A DNA stretch of 8,236 nt. It comes from an uncultured Planctomycetaceae bacterium (GTDB taxonomy: Bacteria; Planctomycetota; Planctomycetia; Pirellulales; Thermoguttaceae). Shown piece after piece: positions 1 to 6,512 of the stretch (its first letter is position 1; every line of letters begins with the position of its first letter). Below the pieces are notes generated by a model. It saw only the letters and a program-made list of their open reading frames with translations, was not told where the DNA came from and made no database searches. The position numbers and the translations under genes are program-made. Location of the stretch: contig CAMZHY010000145.1 of the NCBI GenBank assembly GCA_947307005.1, positions 1-8,236 on the forward strand. Direction: 5' to 3'.

Positions 1-447
1 CTTGATCTGGAAGAGCGCGTCGCGAACAGTCGTCCCGGAGATATTTTCGCCCCAGCCGCAAAGATAATCGCCGTAGTCCGTCGTCTCTTCCGAGTCGCTA
101 GCGCCATGATCAAACGTCCAGAAGAGCAGGTGCGAATCCCCCGTCATGAGACTGGCGATCTCGCCGAGCGTCGACGTCAATTCGGCGCCGGTCGCCGCGC
201 GCACTGGAGAACCGACGCCGGTCGCAAAGGTCATGTTCGAAGTCGCTACGCGCCTTTTGATTTTGTCAACGCACAAGTTGACGCTCTCTCTGGTCGTATC
301 CCCGTCCGCATAGAGAATATAAATCTTGGTCGGATCAAGGTGAAATTCTTCCACAAGAGTAAAGTAATAGTCGACTAACCCGTCGTAATAATACATATAG
401 TTAGACGACGCGTTGACGCCGCCGACGAAGAGCAACGCGTAATCGTC
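1..447 (-). other. C13/caspase-like peptidase domain, N-terminal part (within the surface protein)
   Basis: Residues 1023-1171 start with YALLFVGG, a strand-then-GG pattern like the first beta strand of legumain-type (C13, clan CD) peptidases. An Asn-Tyr region and a helix follow (NYMYYYDGLVDYYFTLVEEF), then KIYILYADG, which matches the second strand followed by an acidic turn. After an insert comes HLLFWTFDHGA, where the hydrophobic strand and DHG give the clan CD His-Gly motif with His1136 as the candidate catalytic His. In legumain the catalytic Cys follows the His by about 40 residues, so it should fall near residue 1175-1185, just beyond the window. Cys1152 (YLCGWGE) is only 16 residues away and is probably not the nucleophile. 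Whether the domain is active cannot be decided from this window. Confidence 0.6.
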
Positions 448-3400
448 GGCGCTCGGCGTCGCCGAGACGACGGGCGTCGTTCCGCGCGAAAAATACGTCG
501 ACGTATCCCCGATTAAATACTCAAACGAAGAATATATGGCGACGTTTTGCGTTTTGACCGCCGTCAGACCCACTTCTAGCTCGGAAGTAAAGGTCGCTTG
601 ATAGACCGAAACTTCCGGATTGACGTTGGTGAATCTGATCCCGCCGAATTGCGTCAACCCCGCTTTAGCGTCGAACGTGACGGCGGAGCCGTTCGCCTTG
701 ATTGGCGTCATAACGCTTCCGGGCGAGAGAATCGAAATCGCGCCGCTTTCCTCATAATTGACGTCGAGGGAAATCGCGGCGCTGGAAAGATCGAGTCCAT
801 TGGGTAAAAGGATAACGTCGTCAACGGGCGTAGAGCGCGCGATTTCAATCGCGGCGTTAAATTTACCCGCCTTGTTCGACGTCTGCACGATGACATTGAC
901 GTCGGCTAGGGATTCAGGCAACGACAAATCGTCGTAACGCTGGCGCAATCCTTCGTATCCGGCGACGGAAGGATACGCGCTGTCCTTCGTCTTAACGGTT
1001 TGCTCTTCGGAATCGGACGAATCCGTCCAAAAGACGGCGTCGCCAAGCGCCCTCGCTTTAACATAATAATTCTTGTTGCTCGCAAGGTTGGCAAGAATAA
1101 AACGATTCTCCGAAGCCGCGACTGCAACCTCCGTAAAGTCGTTTTCCCCCTTCATTTTGTAACTAACGACATATCCCGTCGCGCGCGGATCGGCGTTCCA
1201 CTCGACGCAGAGAGAATCGGATCCGATTGAGCGCGCCAAAACAGTCGGAGTTCCAAGCGCAGCCGCGACGAAAGGAGTCGACGTCGTCGTTAGCGTCGTT
1301 ACAGGAGAATACTCGGAATCGCCGTTGTTCGCGGCAAAACGGATTTTGATTTGATATTCGGCGTTCGACTCAAGTCCTGCGATCTGCGTATAAGTTTCCG
1401 ACGCGTCGACGGTTTTCGTTTCATAATTCGTCGAACCGATCGGCGCCCACGCGACGCAATATCCAGACGCGTTCGGAATGGGACTCCAATGGAGCAGAAT
1501 AGAGTCGCTGGAGACGTCGGTCGCGGTGAAAGTCGGCCATTGGGCTTGAGCCGTGTTGACGACGACGGCGGCGGACCAATCGGAGTCGAGGTAAAGACCG
1601 TCGGTTCCGCGCGCTTTAACGTCAACGCTATACTCAGAGTCGGGCTTGAGTCCATTAATCGTACGGCTCGTTTCCGAAGCGGCGACGTTGACGGTGATGA
1701 AAGAGCCGTTGGACTGCTTATACCTCACGCTATAAAAAGCGGCGTTCGCGACGGCGTTCCAAGAGACCGTCAAAGAGGTCGACGCAGCTTCGACGGTCGT
1801 GGTCGGCGTGTCAAGCCGCTCCAAAGCGTTCTGCGACGCGTCGGGAATCGTTACGGTAATCGTCGTCGAGTAATCGGAATTCGCGTAGCCGACGCCGTCG
1901 CCAAGCGCTTGGACGCGGACGTCGTAGTCGGCGTTCGCGTCGAGTTCGTCGATCGTATAGCTCAGCTCCGTTCCCGCGTCGATCTCCGTCCATTCCGTCT
2001 CGTCCGCGAGCTTGTAGGAGACGCCGTAACGCTCGGCGTTCGCGACCGCGTCCCAACTCACCGTCAGCGAGGTTGACGCGACCTCGACGGTCGCCGTCGG
2101 CGTTTCCAGTTGGATAGGCGCCGCGGTCGTCTGAGCGCGGACGATCGGGGAATAGACGCTCTTGTAGCCTATGCCGTCCCCGATCGCTTTGAGACGGACG
2201 TCGTAGTCCGTCGTCGCGGCGAGTCCGGTTATCGTGTAGCTCGTATCCGTCCCGACGTTCTTGTTCGTCCAAGTCGTCTCGCTCGCAAGCTTATAGGAGA
2301 AGCTGTATCGCTCGGCGTTCGCGATCGCGTCCCAGCTAATCGTCAGGGAATCCGAGCCGACGGCGGCGACGGTCAAAACCGGCGTCGCGAGCGGGACCGG
2401 TCCGACGGGCTGATCGGGCGTCGCGTCCGTCTGCGCGCGGATGATCGCGGAATAGACGCTCTTGTAGGTTACCCCGTCGGCGATTGCTTTGACGCGAACG
2501 TCGTACTCGGTATTCGCGTCGAGCCCGGTTATCTTGTAGCTCCGATTCGTCCCGACGTTCACGTTCGTCCAATCCGTCGCGCTCGCGGGCTTATAAGAAA
2601 AGCTGTATCGCTCGACGTTCGCGACCGCGTTCCAAGAAACCGTCAGCGTCGAGCCCGTCGCGGCGGTAACGGTCGGCGTCGGAGTCGCAAGCGGAGTAAG
2701 GGCGTCGTTCGTCGCCGTGTGGACGACCGGGGAGTAGACGCTCTTGAAGGTCTCGCCGTCCCCAATCGCCTTGACGCGAACGTCGTAGTCCGTGTTCTTT
2801 TCGAGCCCGGTTATCGTATAGCTCAGATCCGTACCGACGTTCTTGTTCGTCCAAGTCGTCTCGCTCGCGAGCTTATAACCGACGCTGTATCGCACGGCGT
2901 TGTCAACTTCGCCCCAGTTGACCGTGATCGTCGTCCCCGTTCTGCCCGCGACGGAAAGAGTCGGAGTCGCTAGCGGCATGGGAGTTTCGGACGGGTCGGG
3001 CGTCGCGTTTGTCGTCGCGCTGATAATCGACGAATAGACGCTCTTGTAATTCACGCCGTCCCCAATCGCCTTCACGCGGATATCGTAGCTCGTATCCAGC
3101 GCAAGCCCGCTAACGGTGTAGCTCGCGTCCGTCCCGACGTTCTTGTTCGTCCAAGTCGTCGAGTTCGAGGGCTTATAGGAGAGACTGTATCGCTCGGCGT
3201 TCGGAACGGCGTTCCATGAAACGGCGATCGTCAGCCCCGTCTTGCCCTCGACGGTCAGAGTCGGCTTTTCGAGCGGCGTAGGGCTGTTCGTCGCGCCAAG
3301 AATCGGCGCGGCGACAAGCGCGATTTCGGGAATTTCGGGAACGGAGTCGACGGGCGCCGCGACGCTCGATTTGTAAACGGCGAGCGCGTCGGGCGCGAAC

Positions 3401-3513
3401 AGCTCGCCCCCGGGCGCGACGCTCAGAAGCTCGCGGGATTCAAGACTTTCAAGGCGCAACGCGCGGGTTCGAACTCGCTCCGCGCGGAAATTTCGTTCGT
3501 TTCGAGACGTCAT
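1..3513 (-). CDS. Giant planctomycete surface protein: LESLESRELL N-terminus, eight FN3 repeats, C13-like peptidase domain (C-terminus outside window)
   Basis: The frame is open for 1171 codons from the ATG at 3511-3513 to the window edge, so the protein is C-terminally truncated here. The ATG is the only start available: the minus-strand frame has a TAA at 3535-3537 and no other start codon between. Residues 1-31 are Arg-rich and end in LESLESRELL, the planctomycete extracellular N-terminal signature; no classical signal peptide is visible. Residues 52-76 are a Pro-rich linker. Residues 77-844 hold eight FN3 repeats of about 90-100 residues, each with the pattern SWNAV.NAERY.SYK, SYTI.GL and YDVRVKAIGDG. 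Residues 845-1022 are beta-rich and unrecognised. Residues 1023-1171 read as a legumain/caspase-like domain with the motif TFDHGA (His1136). The likely role is an exported adhesin or processing protein of the envelope; the substrate is unknown. A 5' UTR of about 120 nt with a good promoter precedes it. The Shine-Dalgarno site is poor (GAAGAG directly before ATG). The family is inferred from motifs; the open frame is certain. Confidence 0.9.
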   Translation of the reverse strand, partial: MTSRNERNFRAERVRTRALRLESLESRELLSVAPGGELFAPDALAVYKSSVAAPVDSVPEIPEIALVAAPILGATNSPTPLEKPTLTVEGKTGLTIAVSWNAVPNAERYSLSYKPSNSTTWTNKNVGTDASYTVSGLALDTSYDIRVKAIGDGVNYKSVYSSIISATTNATPDPSETPMPLATPTLSVAGRTGTTITVNWGEVDNAVRYSVGYKLASETTWTNKNVGTDLSYTITGLEKNTDYDVRVKAIGDGETFKSVYSPVVHTATNDALTPLATPTPTVTAATGSTLTVSWNAVANVERYSFSYKPASATDWTNVNVGTNRSYKITGLDANTEYDVRVKAIADGVTYKSVYSAIIRAQTDATPDQPVGPVPLATPVLTVAAVGSDSLTISWDAIANAERYSFSYKLASETTWTNKNVGTDTSYTITGLAATTDYDVRLKAIGDGIGYKSVYSPIVRAQTTAAPIQLETPTATVEVASTSLTVSWDAVANAERYGVSYKLADETEWTEIDAGTELSYTIDELDANADYDVRVQALGDGVGYANSDYSTTITVTIPDASQNALERLDTPTTTVEAASTSLTVSWNAVANAAFYSVRYKQSNGSFITVNVAASETSRTINGLKPDSEYSVDVKARGTDGLYLDSDWSAAVVVNTAQAQWPTFTATDVSSDSILLHWSPIPNASGYCVAWAPIGSTNYETKTVDASETYTQIAGLESNAEYQIKIRFAANNGDSEYSPVTTLTTTSTPFVAAALGTPTVLARSIGSDSLCVEWNADPRATGYVVSYKMKGENDFTEVAVAASENRFILANLASNKNYYVKARALGDAVFWTDSSDSEEQTVKTKDSAYPSVAGYEGLRQRYDDLSLPESLADVNVIVQTSNKAGKFNAAIEIARSTPVDDVILLPNGLDLSSAAISLDVNYEESGAISILSPGSVMTPIKANGSAVTFDAKAGLTQFGGIRFTNVNPEVSVYQATFTSELEVGLTAVKTQNVAIYSSFEYLIGDTSTYFSRGTTPVVSATPSADDYALLFVGGVNASSNYMYYYDGLVDYYFTLVEEFHLDPTKIYILYADGDTTRESVNLCVDKIKRRVATSNMTFATGVGSPVRAATGAELTSTLGEIASLMTGDSHLLFWTFDHGASDSEETTDYGDYLCGWGENISGTTVRDALFQIK
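982..3285 (-). repeat. Tandem array of eight fibronectin type III repeats within the surface protein
   Basis: Approximate residue limits are 77-173, 174-271, 272-371, 372-471, 472-569, 570-658, 659-754 and 755-844. Repeats 1-4 are close copies sharing the loop WTN.NVGT and the tail VKAI.DG...KSVYS. Repeat 5 is intermediate, and repeats 6-8 are diverged. The DNA repeats too, with a period of about 282-300 bases. Positions 2252-2286 match 2834-2868 exactly over 35 bases, and 2246-2278 match 3128-3160 exactly over 33 bases. FN3 domains in bacterial extracellular proteins usually act as spacers or carbohydrate/protein-binding modules. The near-identity at the N-terminal end suggests recent duplication there. 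Confidence 0.88.
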
Positions 3514-3614
3514 CTCTTCAAGTGTAAATCTAAATTAAAGCGGTTGATATCAAAAGGCCCCTCCCCTTGTTTATCCGCGACATATTTCAACCGTAACCCC
3601 GGAGAACAAACAAA

Positions 3615-3633
3615 GAAAGGTCGGACAAACGCC
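3615..3633 (-). promoter_or_regulatory. Leader element shared with the VWA gene (copy 1)
   Basis: On the minus strand this reads GGCGTTTGT followed by CCGACCTTTC, directly at the predicted transcription start of the surface-protein gene. The ten bases CCGACCTTTC recur exactly upstream of the VWA gene at 6376-6385, again with GGCGTTT upstream on the same strand. The function is unknown. Confidence 0.25.
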
Positions 3634-3640
3634 CACGCGG

Positions 3641-3669
3641 ATTATAGCGCTTATAACCAATTACATCAA
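3641..3669 (-). promoter_or_regulatory. sigma70-type promoter for the FN3/C13 surface protein
   Basis: On the minus strand the -35 is TTGATG (plus positions 3664-3669, 4 of 6 consensus) and the -10 is a perfect TATAAT (3641-3646), with a 17-base spacer. An AT-rich stretch lies upstream of the -35. The expected transcription start near 3634 leaves a leader of about 120 nt before the ATG. The planctomycete housekeeping sigma factor is assumed to use standard elements. Confidence 0.58.
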
Positions 3670-3850
3670 CCGGTTTTAGTTGAATATTGACAAGAAAGAA
3701 AGACGTCTCCGCAAGAAAGGAACGTCAAATTTCTCAATTTGCAAAATCGTCTCCTTCGAGATTTCGCCGGCGTAAATTGGCGATTGTTTTTCACCCCCGA
3801 ACAGCGCGTTCAGTCGCCGCGTTTGTCCTGTTCAAGAAATACAAGGTCGG

Positions 3851-3869
3851 AACAAAGCGCGTCCCGCGC
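3851..3869 (-). terminator. Weak terminator-like hairpin downstream of the VWA gene
   Basis: On the minus strand GCGCG, a three-base GGA loop and CGCGC form a five-pair GC stem, followed by TTTGTT. It lies about 127 bases after the VWA stop codon. The stem is short and the T tract is interrupted, so this is only a candidate. Confidence 0.25.
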
Positions 3870-3996
3870 CCGCTTGAGATAGTTCAAATCTACAATTTCA
3901 TAAACGTCGTTTTCAAATACCCCCTTGTTTTTCAATCTCTTAGACGCGCTATTAAGCGTTATTATTCCCGTCGACCGTCAAATTTCGGAAAAGAGC

Positions 3997-6366
3997 TCAA
4001 ACCATTCCCCAGCGGCGGCGGAGGAGCCAGTCGGCGACCATGAGCGCGGCGAACGCGAGGAAGACGGTCAGGGAGTCGTAGAAGGAGAATTTCTCTTCCC
4101 GCGTATCGATAATCGAACCGCTTTCTTGCCGCAGCTCGTCGAGATAGTCTTTGAACTCGTTGGGCGCGATCGTCCGCCCCTGCGTCGCGACGGCGAGACG
4201 TTCGAGGTCGTCGAGAGACGCGCCGGGACGTTCGAGTTCGAGGTTCTTCTCATAGACCAAGAACCGCGACCGCGCCGTCTGGAGCGTTTCGCCCGATTCC
4301 GAAATAAGAGACGCTTCGATCTGATAGTCCCCAAACGCGTCGCAGCCCGCGCCGACGCCGCGCCAGACCCCTTGGTCAAGAGTCAGCTCGACGGGCAAGC
4401 GCGAACCGTCGGGCGCGACAATCGCCGCCTCGGCGCGAACCTGATCGACGTTTTCGCCCTCCTTCGGACGGTAGACGACGCTGAAATCAACGTTCTCGCC
4501 GGGAACAAGGCGCGCCGAATCGGTCTCGATCGCAAGCTCGCCCTCGAGCAGCTCGTCCGATCTCGCGGACCAAAGTATCAGCTGACGCCAGAATTTCTCA
4601 TGCTCCGACTCTTTCCCTCTCATGCGCCACCGCCACGTCGAATCGGTCGCCACGACCGCGACGCGCCCCAATCCGTAACGCTGCGTCGTCAGCAGCGGGT
4701 AGCCCGGCGCGTCGGCGCCGCCGTCGACGGGGCGCGCGACAAGGAGCGTCGTCGCGTTTCGCTTCACGCGCCCGAGACGGTAAACGTCGGAAAGAGGCGG
4801 GATCGAACGCCAAAGCTCGAGGTTCTTCTTCTGATCGACGCTCAAACCGATCGCAAACGCGTCGCGCGACCCGAGCGCGTCCGCGGCGGGCTCCGCGCGA
4901 AATTCGCCGACAAGCCGCGTCCGCGCGCTTCGGGATTCTCCCGTTTCAAACGCCGTCAGATCGACGTCGAGCGGAACTCTTGAGACGCCGCGCAAATCGA
5001 TCGGCGACGCCTCCGCGATCGGCGTCGCGCCGTAGCCCCCGAGTCCCAGCGAACGCTCGCCCGCGAGAATCACCAGCCCGGCGCCCTCCTCGACGCGCTT
5101 GACGAGCGCCTCGAGCTCTTCTTTCTGGAACGCGGCGGAGTCGACGTCGCCGAGAATGTACGTCGCGTACTTGTCGGGCGCGAAAAACTGATCGACGAGC
5201 GACTTTCGGGACGACGCGAGCGTCGAGACAAGCTCCGCCTCCGTTTTGTCGGGAAATTTCGAAACGAGCGACGAGACGGGCGGACGCCAGTATCGGACGG
5301 AAACGTCGGAGGAAGAATCGAGCGCGGCGCGAATGAAATTCTGCTCGTAACGCCGCGTCCCCTCGATATAGAGCGCTTTAACGCCGCCGTCGATCGCTTT
5401 GACGAACGCGCTCAGTTCGTTGTTCGTCTCAAGCAGTTCGCGCGGCTGAATCGGGGTCGAGACGCGCAGTTTCCATTCGCCCTCCTCCGTCGGCTTGCAC
5501 GTAAACTGCCAAGGAACCGTCGCGTCGTTCGATTTCGGAACGAGCGTCGTCGTCCCGACGACCGTCGTTTTGCCCGGTTCCGTTTCGAGTTCAAGTTGAA
5601 CCGGAAGCTCTTGATTCGCAAACCCCAGCGCGCGAAGACGCCCCGAAACGACCAGTTCGTTGCCGACGAAAACGCGTTCGTTCGCGCGAAGATCGTCGAT
5701 CGCGACGTCGCGGACCGCCGACGCGCCGTCCTTCGACCCGAAGGGCGCGACCGTTATCGGACGCTCCGCGTCTCGATAGCGCAGCGCGACCTCCTGCGGC
5801 GACTCCGCGTCTTCGTCGCGCGTCCTCTGAGCCCCGTCGGAAAGGAGCGCGACGCTCAGCAGCCGCTTGCCCGCAGTCGTTCGCAACACCTCGGCGAGCG
5901 CGTCGCCAAGGCGCGTCTCGCGTCCCGACGGAGCCTCGGGAAACGCGACGATTCCGTCTTCGACGGAGAGTTCTTCGATCGTCTCGCCGAACCCGACGAC
6001 GTGAACGTCGCAACGTTCGAAGAGCGCTTTGAGGGAATCGCGGGCGCCGTCGAACGCTTCGCGCATCGCGTCGTAGCGGCTTTTGCCCCCTTCGTCTTCG
6101 ACCGTCATGCTTTCGGAGAGGTCGCAAAGAATCTCGACGGTCGCGGGCAACTCCTCGACGACGACGGCGATCCAGGAAGGACGCGTCAAGAGAATCGCAA
6201 AGAGAGGAATCGCCAGCAGTCGAACGCCCGTCGCCGCGCGCTTCCGAAAGTCCGACGTCCCGCGAAATCGCGGAGGAAACGCCAAAATAACGCCCGTAAT
6301 CGCGGCGAGTAGAACCGCGACGAGCGTCCAGCTTCCGCCGAGCGGATTGAAGGAAATCGGGATCAT
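3997..6366 (-). CDS. Membrane-anchored VWA / glutamine-amidotransferase-like protein (789 residues, complete)
   Basis: Residues 14-30 and about 47-61 are hydrophobic membrane segments, and residues 763-781 form a third followed by RRR. The large middle part is therefore probably on the outer face of the cytoplasmic membrane. Residues 76-210 are a VWA domain with MIDAS elements DLSES (82-86), Thr151 and LLSDG with Asp177, so metal-dependent ligand binding is plausible. Residues about 220-325 look like a beta-sandwich. Residues 329-600 resemble the class I glutamine-amidotransferase-like fold of this family (VKALYIEGTRRYEQNF, then YILGDVD and GLVILAGERSLGLGGYG), with no clear catalytic Cys triad. 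Relatives usually sit with a MoxR ATPase, a DUF58 protein and a second VWA protein in envelope or chaperone-like operons; none is in this window. The ATG at 6364-6366 is the only start, since TAA and TAG lie upstream in frame without another start codon. No Shine-Dalgarno site is visible. The exact function is unknown. Confidence 0.88.
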   Translation of the reverse strand: MIPISFNPLGGSWTLVAVLLAAITGVILAFPPRFRGTSDFRKRAATGVRLLAIPLFAILLTRPSWIAVVVEELPATVEILCDLSESMTVEDEGGKSRYDAMREAFDGARDSLKALFERCDVHVVGFGETIEELSVEDGIVAFPEAPSGRETRLGDALAEVLRTTAGKRLLSVALLSDGAQRTRDEDAESPQEVALRYRDAERPITVAPFGSKDGASAVRDVAIDDLRANERVFVGNELVVSGRLRALGFANQELPVQLELETEPGKTTVVGTTTLVPKSNDATVPWQFTCKPTEEGEWKLRVSTPIQPRELLETNNELSAFVKAIDGGVKALYIEGTRRYEQNFIRAALDSSSDVSVRYWRPPVSSLVSKFPDKTEAELVSTLASSRKSLVDQFFAPDKYATYILGDVDSAAFQKEELEALVKRVEEGAGLVILAGERSLGLGGYGATPIAEASPIDLRGVSRVPLDVDLTAFETGESRSARTRLVGEFRAEPAADALGSRDAFAIGLSVDQKKNLELWRSIPPLSDVYRLGRVKRNATTLLVARPVDGGADAPGYPLLTTQRYGLGRVAVVATDSTWRWRMRGKESEHEKFWRQLILWSARSDELLEGELAIETDSARLVPGENVDFSVVYRPKEGENVDQVRAEAAIVAPDGSRLPVELTLDQGVWRGVGAGCDAFGDYQIEASLISESGETLQTARSRFLVYEKNLELERPGASLDDLERLAVATQGRTIAPNEFKDYLDELRQESGSIIDTREEKFSFYDSLTVFLAFAALMVADWLLRRRWGMV

Positions 6367-6375
6367 GGGGCGAAG

Positions 6376-6400
6376 GAAAGGTCGGGAGGAACAAAACGCC
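6376..6400 (-). promoter_or_regulatory. Leader element shared with the surface-protein gene (copy 2)
   Basis: On the minus strand GGCGTTTTGT is followed, after a TCCTC insert, by CCGACCTTTC. It lies 10 bases before the VWA start codon and inside the predicted leader. The pyrimidine-rich tract occupies the place where a purine-rich Shine-Dalgarno site would be expected. Confidence 0.25.
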
Positions 6401-6428
6401 GACGCAACGCGACGGAACGACGCTTTCT

Positions 6429-6434
6429 ATTATA
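6429..6434 (-). promoter_or_regulatory. Candidate -10 element for the VWA gene
   Basis: On the minus strand a perfect TATAAT lies 62 bases before the VWA ATG. The region 15-18 bases upstream holds only poor -35 matches (TAGCGA at a 17-base spacing), so the promoter would need an activator or another sigma factor. Transcription from the glycosyltransferase gene upstream is the alternative. Confidence 0.35.
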
Positions 6435-6445
6435 CGAAGTCGCGG

Positions 6446-6461
6446 GGTCTGTCGCTAGACC
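6446..6461. other. Small inverted repeat upstream of the VWA -10
   Basis: GGTCT and AGACC pair around a six-base loop. It occupies the -35 region of the candidate VWA promoter and lies about 50 bases after the glycosyltransferase stop. It could be an operator or a weak RNA hairpin; no T tract follows it, so it does not look like an intrinsic terminator. Confidence 0.28.
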
Positions 6462-6512
6462 AAAAGGGGCGCGAAAACGTCCTCTTTTAAAAGGGCTCCG
6501 ACAAACGTACCG

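Larger units (their letters stand above)
3541..3672. promoter_or_regulatory. Three CGGTTGA heptamers around the surface-protein promoter (operator candidate)
   Basis: CGGTTGA occurs on the plus strand at 3541-3547 and on the minus strand at 3587-3593 and 3666-3672. The last copy overlaps the -35 element. The first copy runs into the ten-base palindrome TTGATATCAA at 3544-3553. Spacing between copies is about 46 and 79 bases. A regulator binding at the -35 and in the leader is one reading; no known regulator site is recognised. Confidence 0.28.
3514..3996. other. Intergenic region between the surface protein and the VWA gene
   Basis: This region holds the promoter, heptamers and leader of the surface-protein gene in its left third. 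A weak hairpin at 3851-3869 may end the VWA transcript. The minus-strand leader also has a G-rich AAGGGGAGGGG about 40 bases before the ATG; it resembles a Shine-Dalgarno site but leads to no usable frame, because a TTG start after it stops after seven codons. A plus-strand frame from a TTG at 3687 to 4043 is very basic, lacks a ribosome binding site and runs into the end of the VWA gene, so it is not called. Nothing else is recognised. Confidence 0.7.

Noticed and set aside
1351..2973. Long plus-strand open frames (1351-2076 and 2110-2973) opposite the FN3 array
   Set aside because: They are antisense mirrors of the FN3 repeats. Their Arg/Asp/Val-rich repeats track the coding-strand repeats, and GC-rich codon bias keeps the frame open. 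No ribosome binding site was seen.
982..3285. Regular repeats considered as a CRISPR array or DNA satellite
   Set aside because: The repeat unit is about 282-300 bases, stays in frame and encodes FN3 domains; there are no short identical repeats with unique spacers.
3687..4043. 118-codon plus-strand basic frame in the intergenic region
   Set aside because: TTG start without a Shine-Dalgarno site, strongly basic composition without domain pattern, and overlap with the 3' end of the VWA gene.
3925..4983. 352-codon plus-strand frame opposite the VWA gene
   Set aside because: Arg-rich, low-complexity antisense shadow of a gene with clear VWA motifs; it recognises no family and has no promoter or ribosome binding site.
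5591..6394. 267-codon minus-strand frame overlapping the start of the VWA gene, and the 238-codon plus-strand frame at 5596-6312
   Set aside because: Both are out-of-frame products dominated by Arg and Ser, overlapping a well-supported reading frame.
6482..6496. Near-palindrome around CTTTTAAAAG after the glycosyltransferase stop, considered as a terminator
   Set aside because: It is AT-rich with no loop and no GC stem, so it would not form a stable intrinsic terminator.
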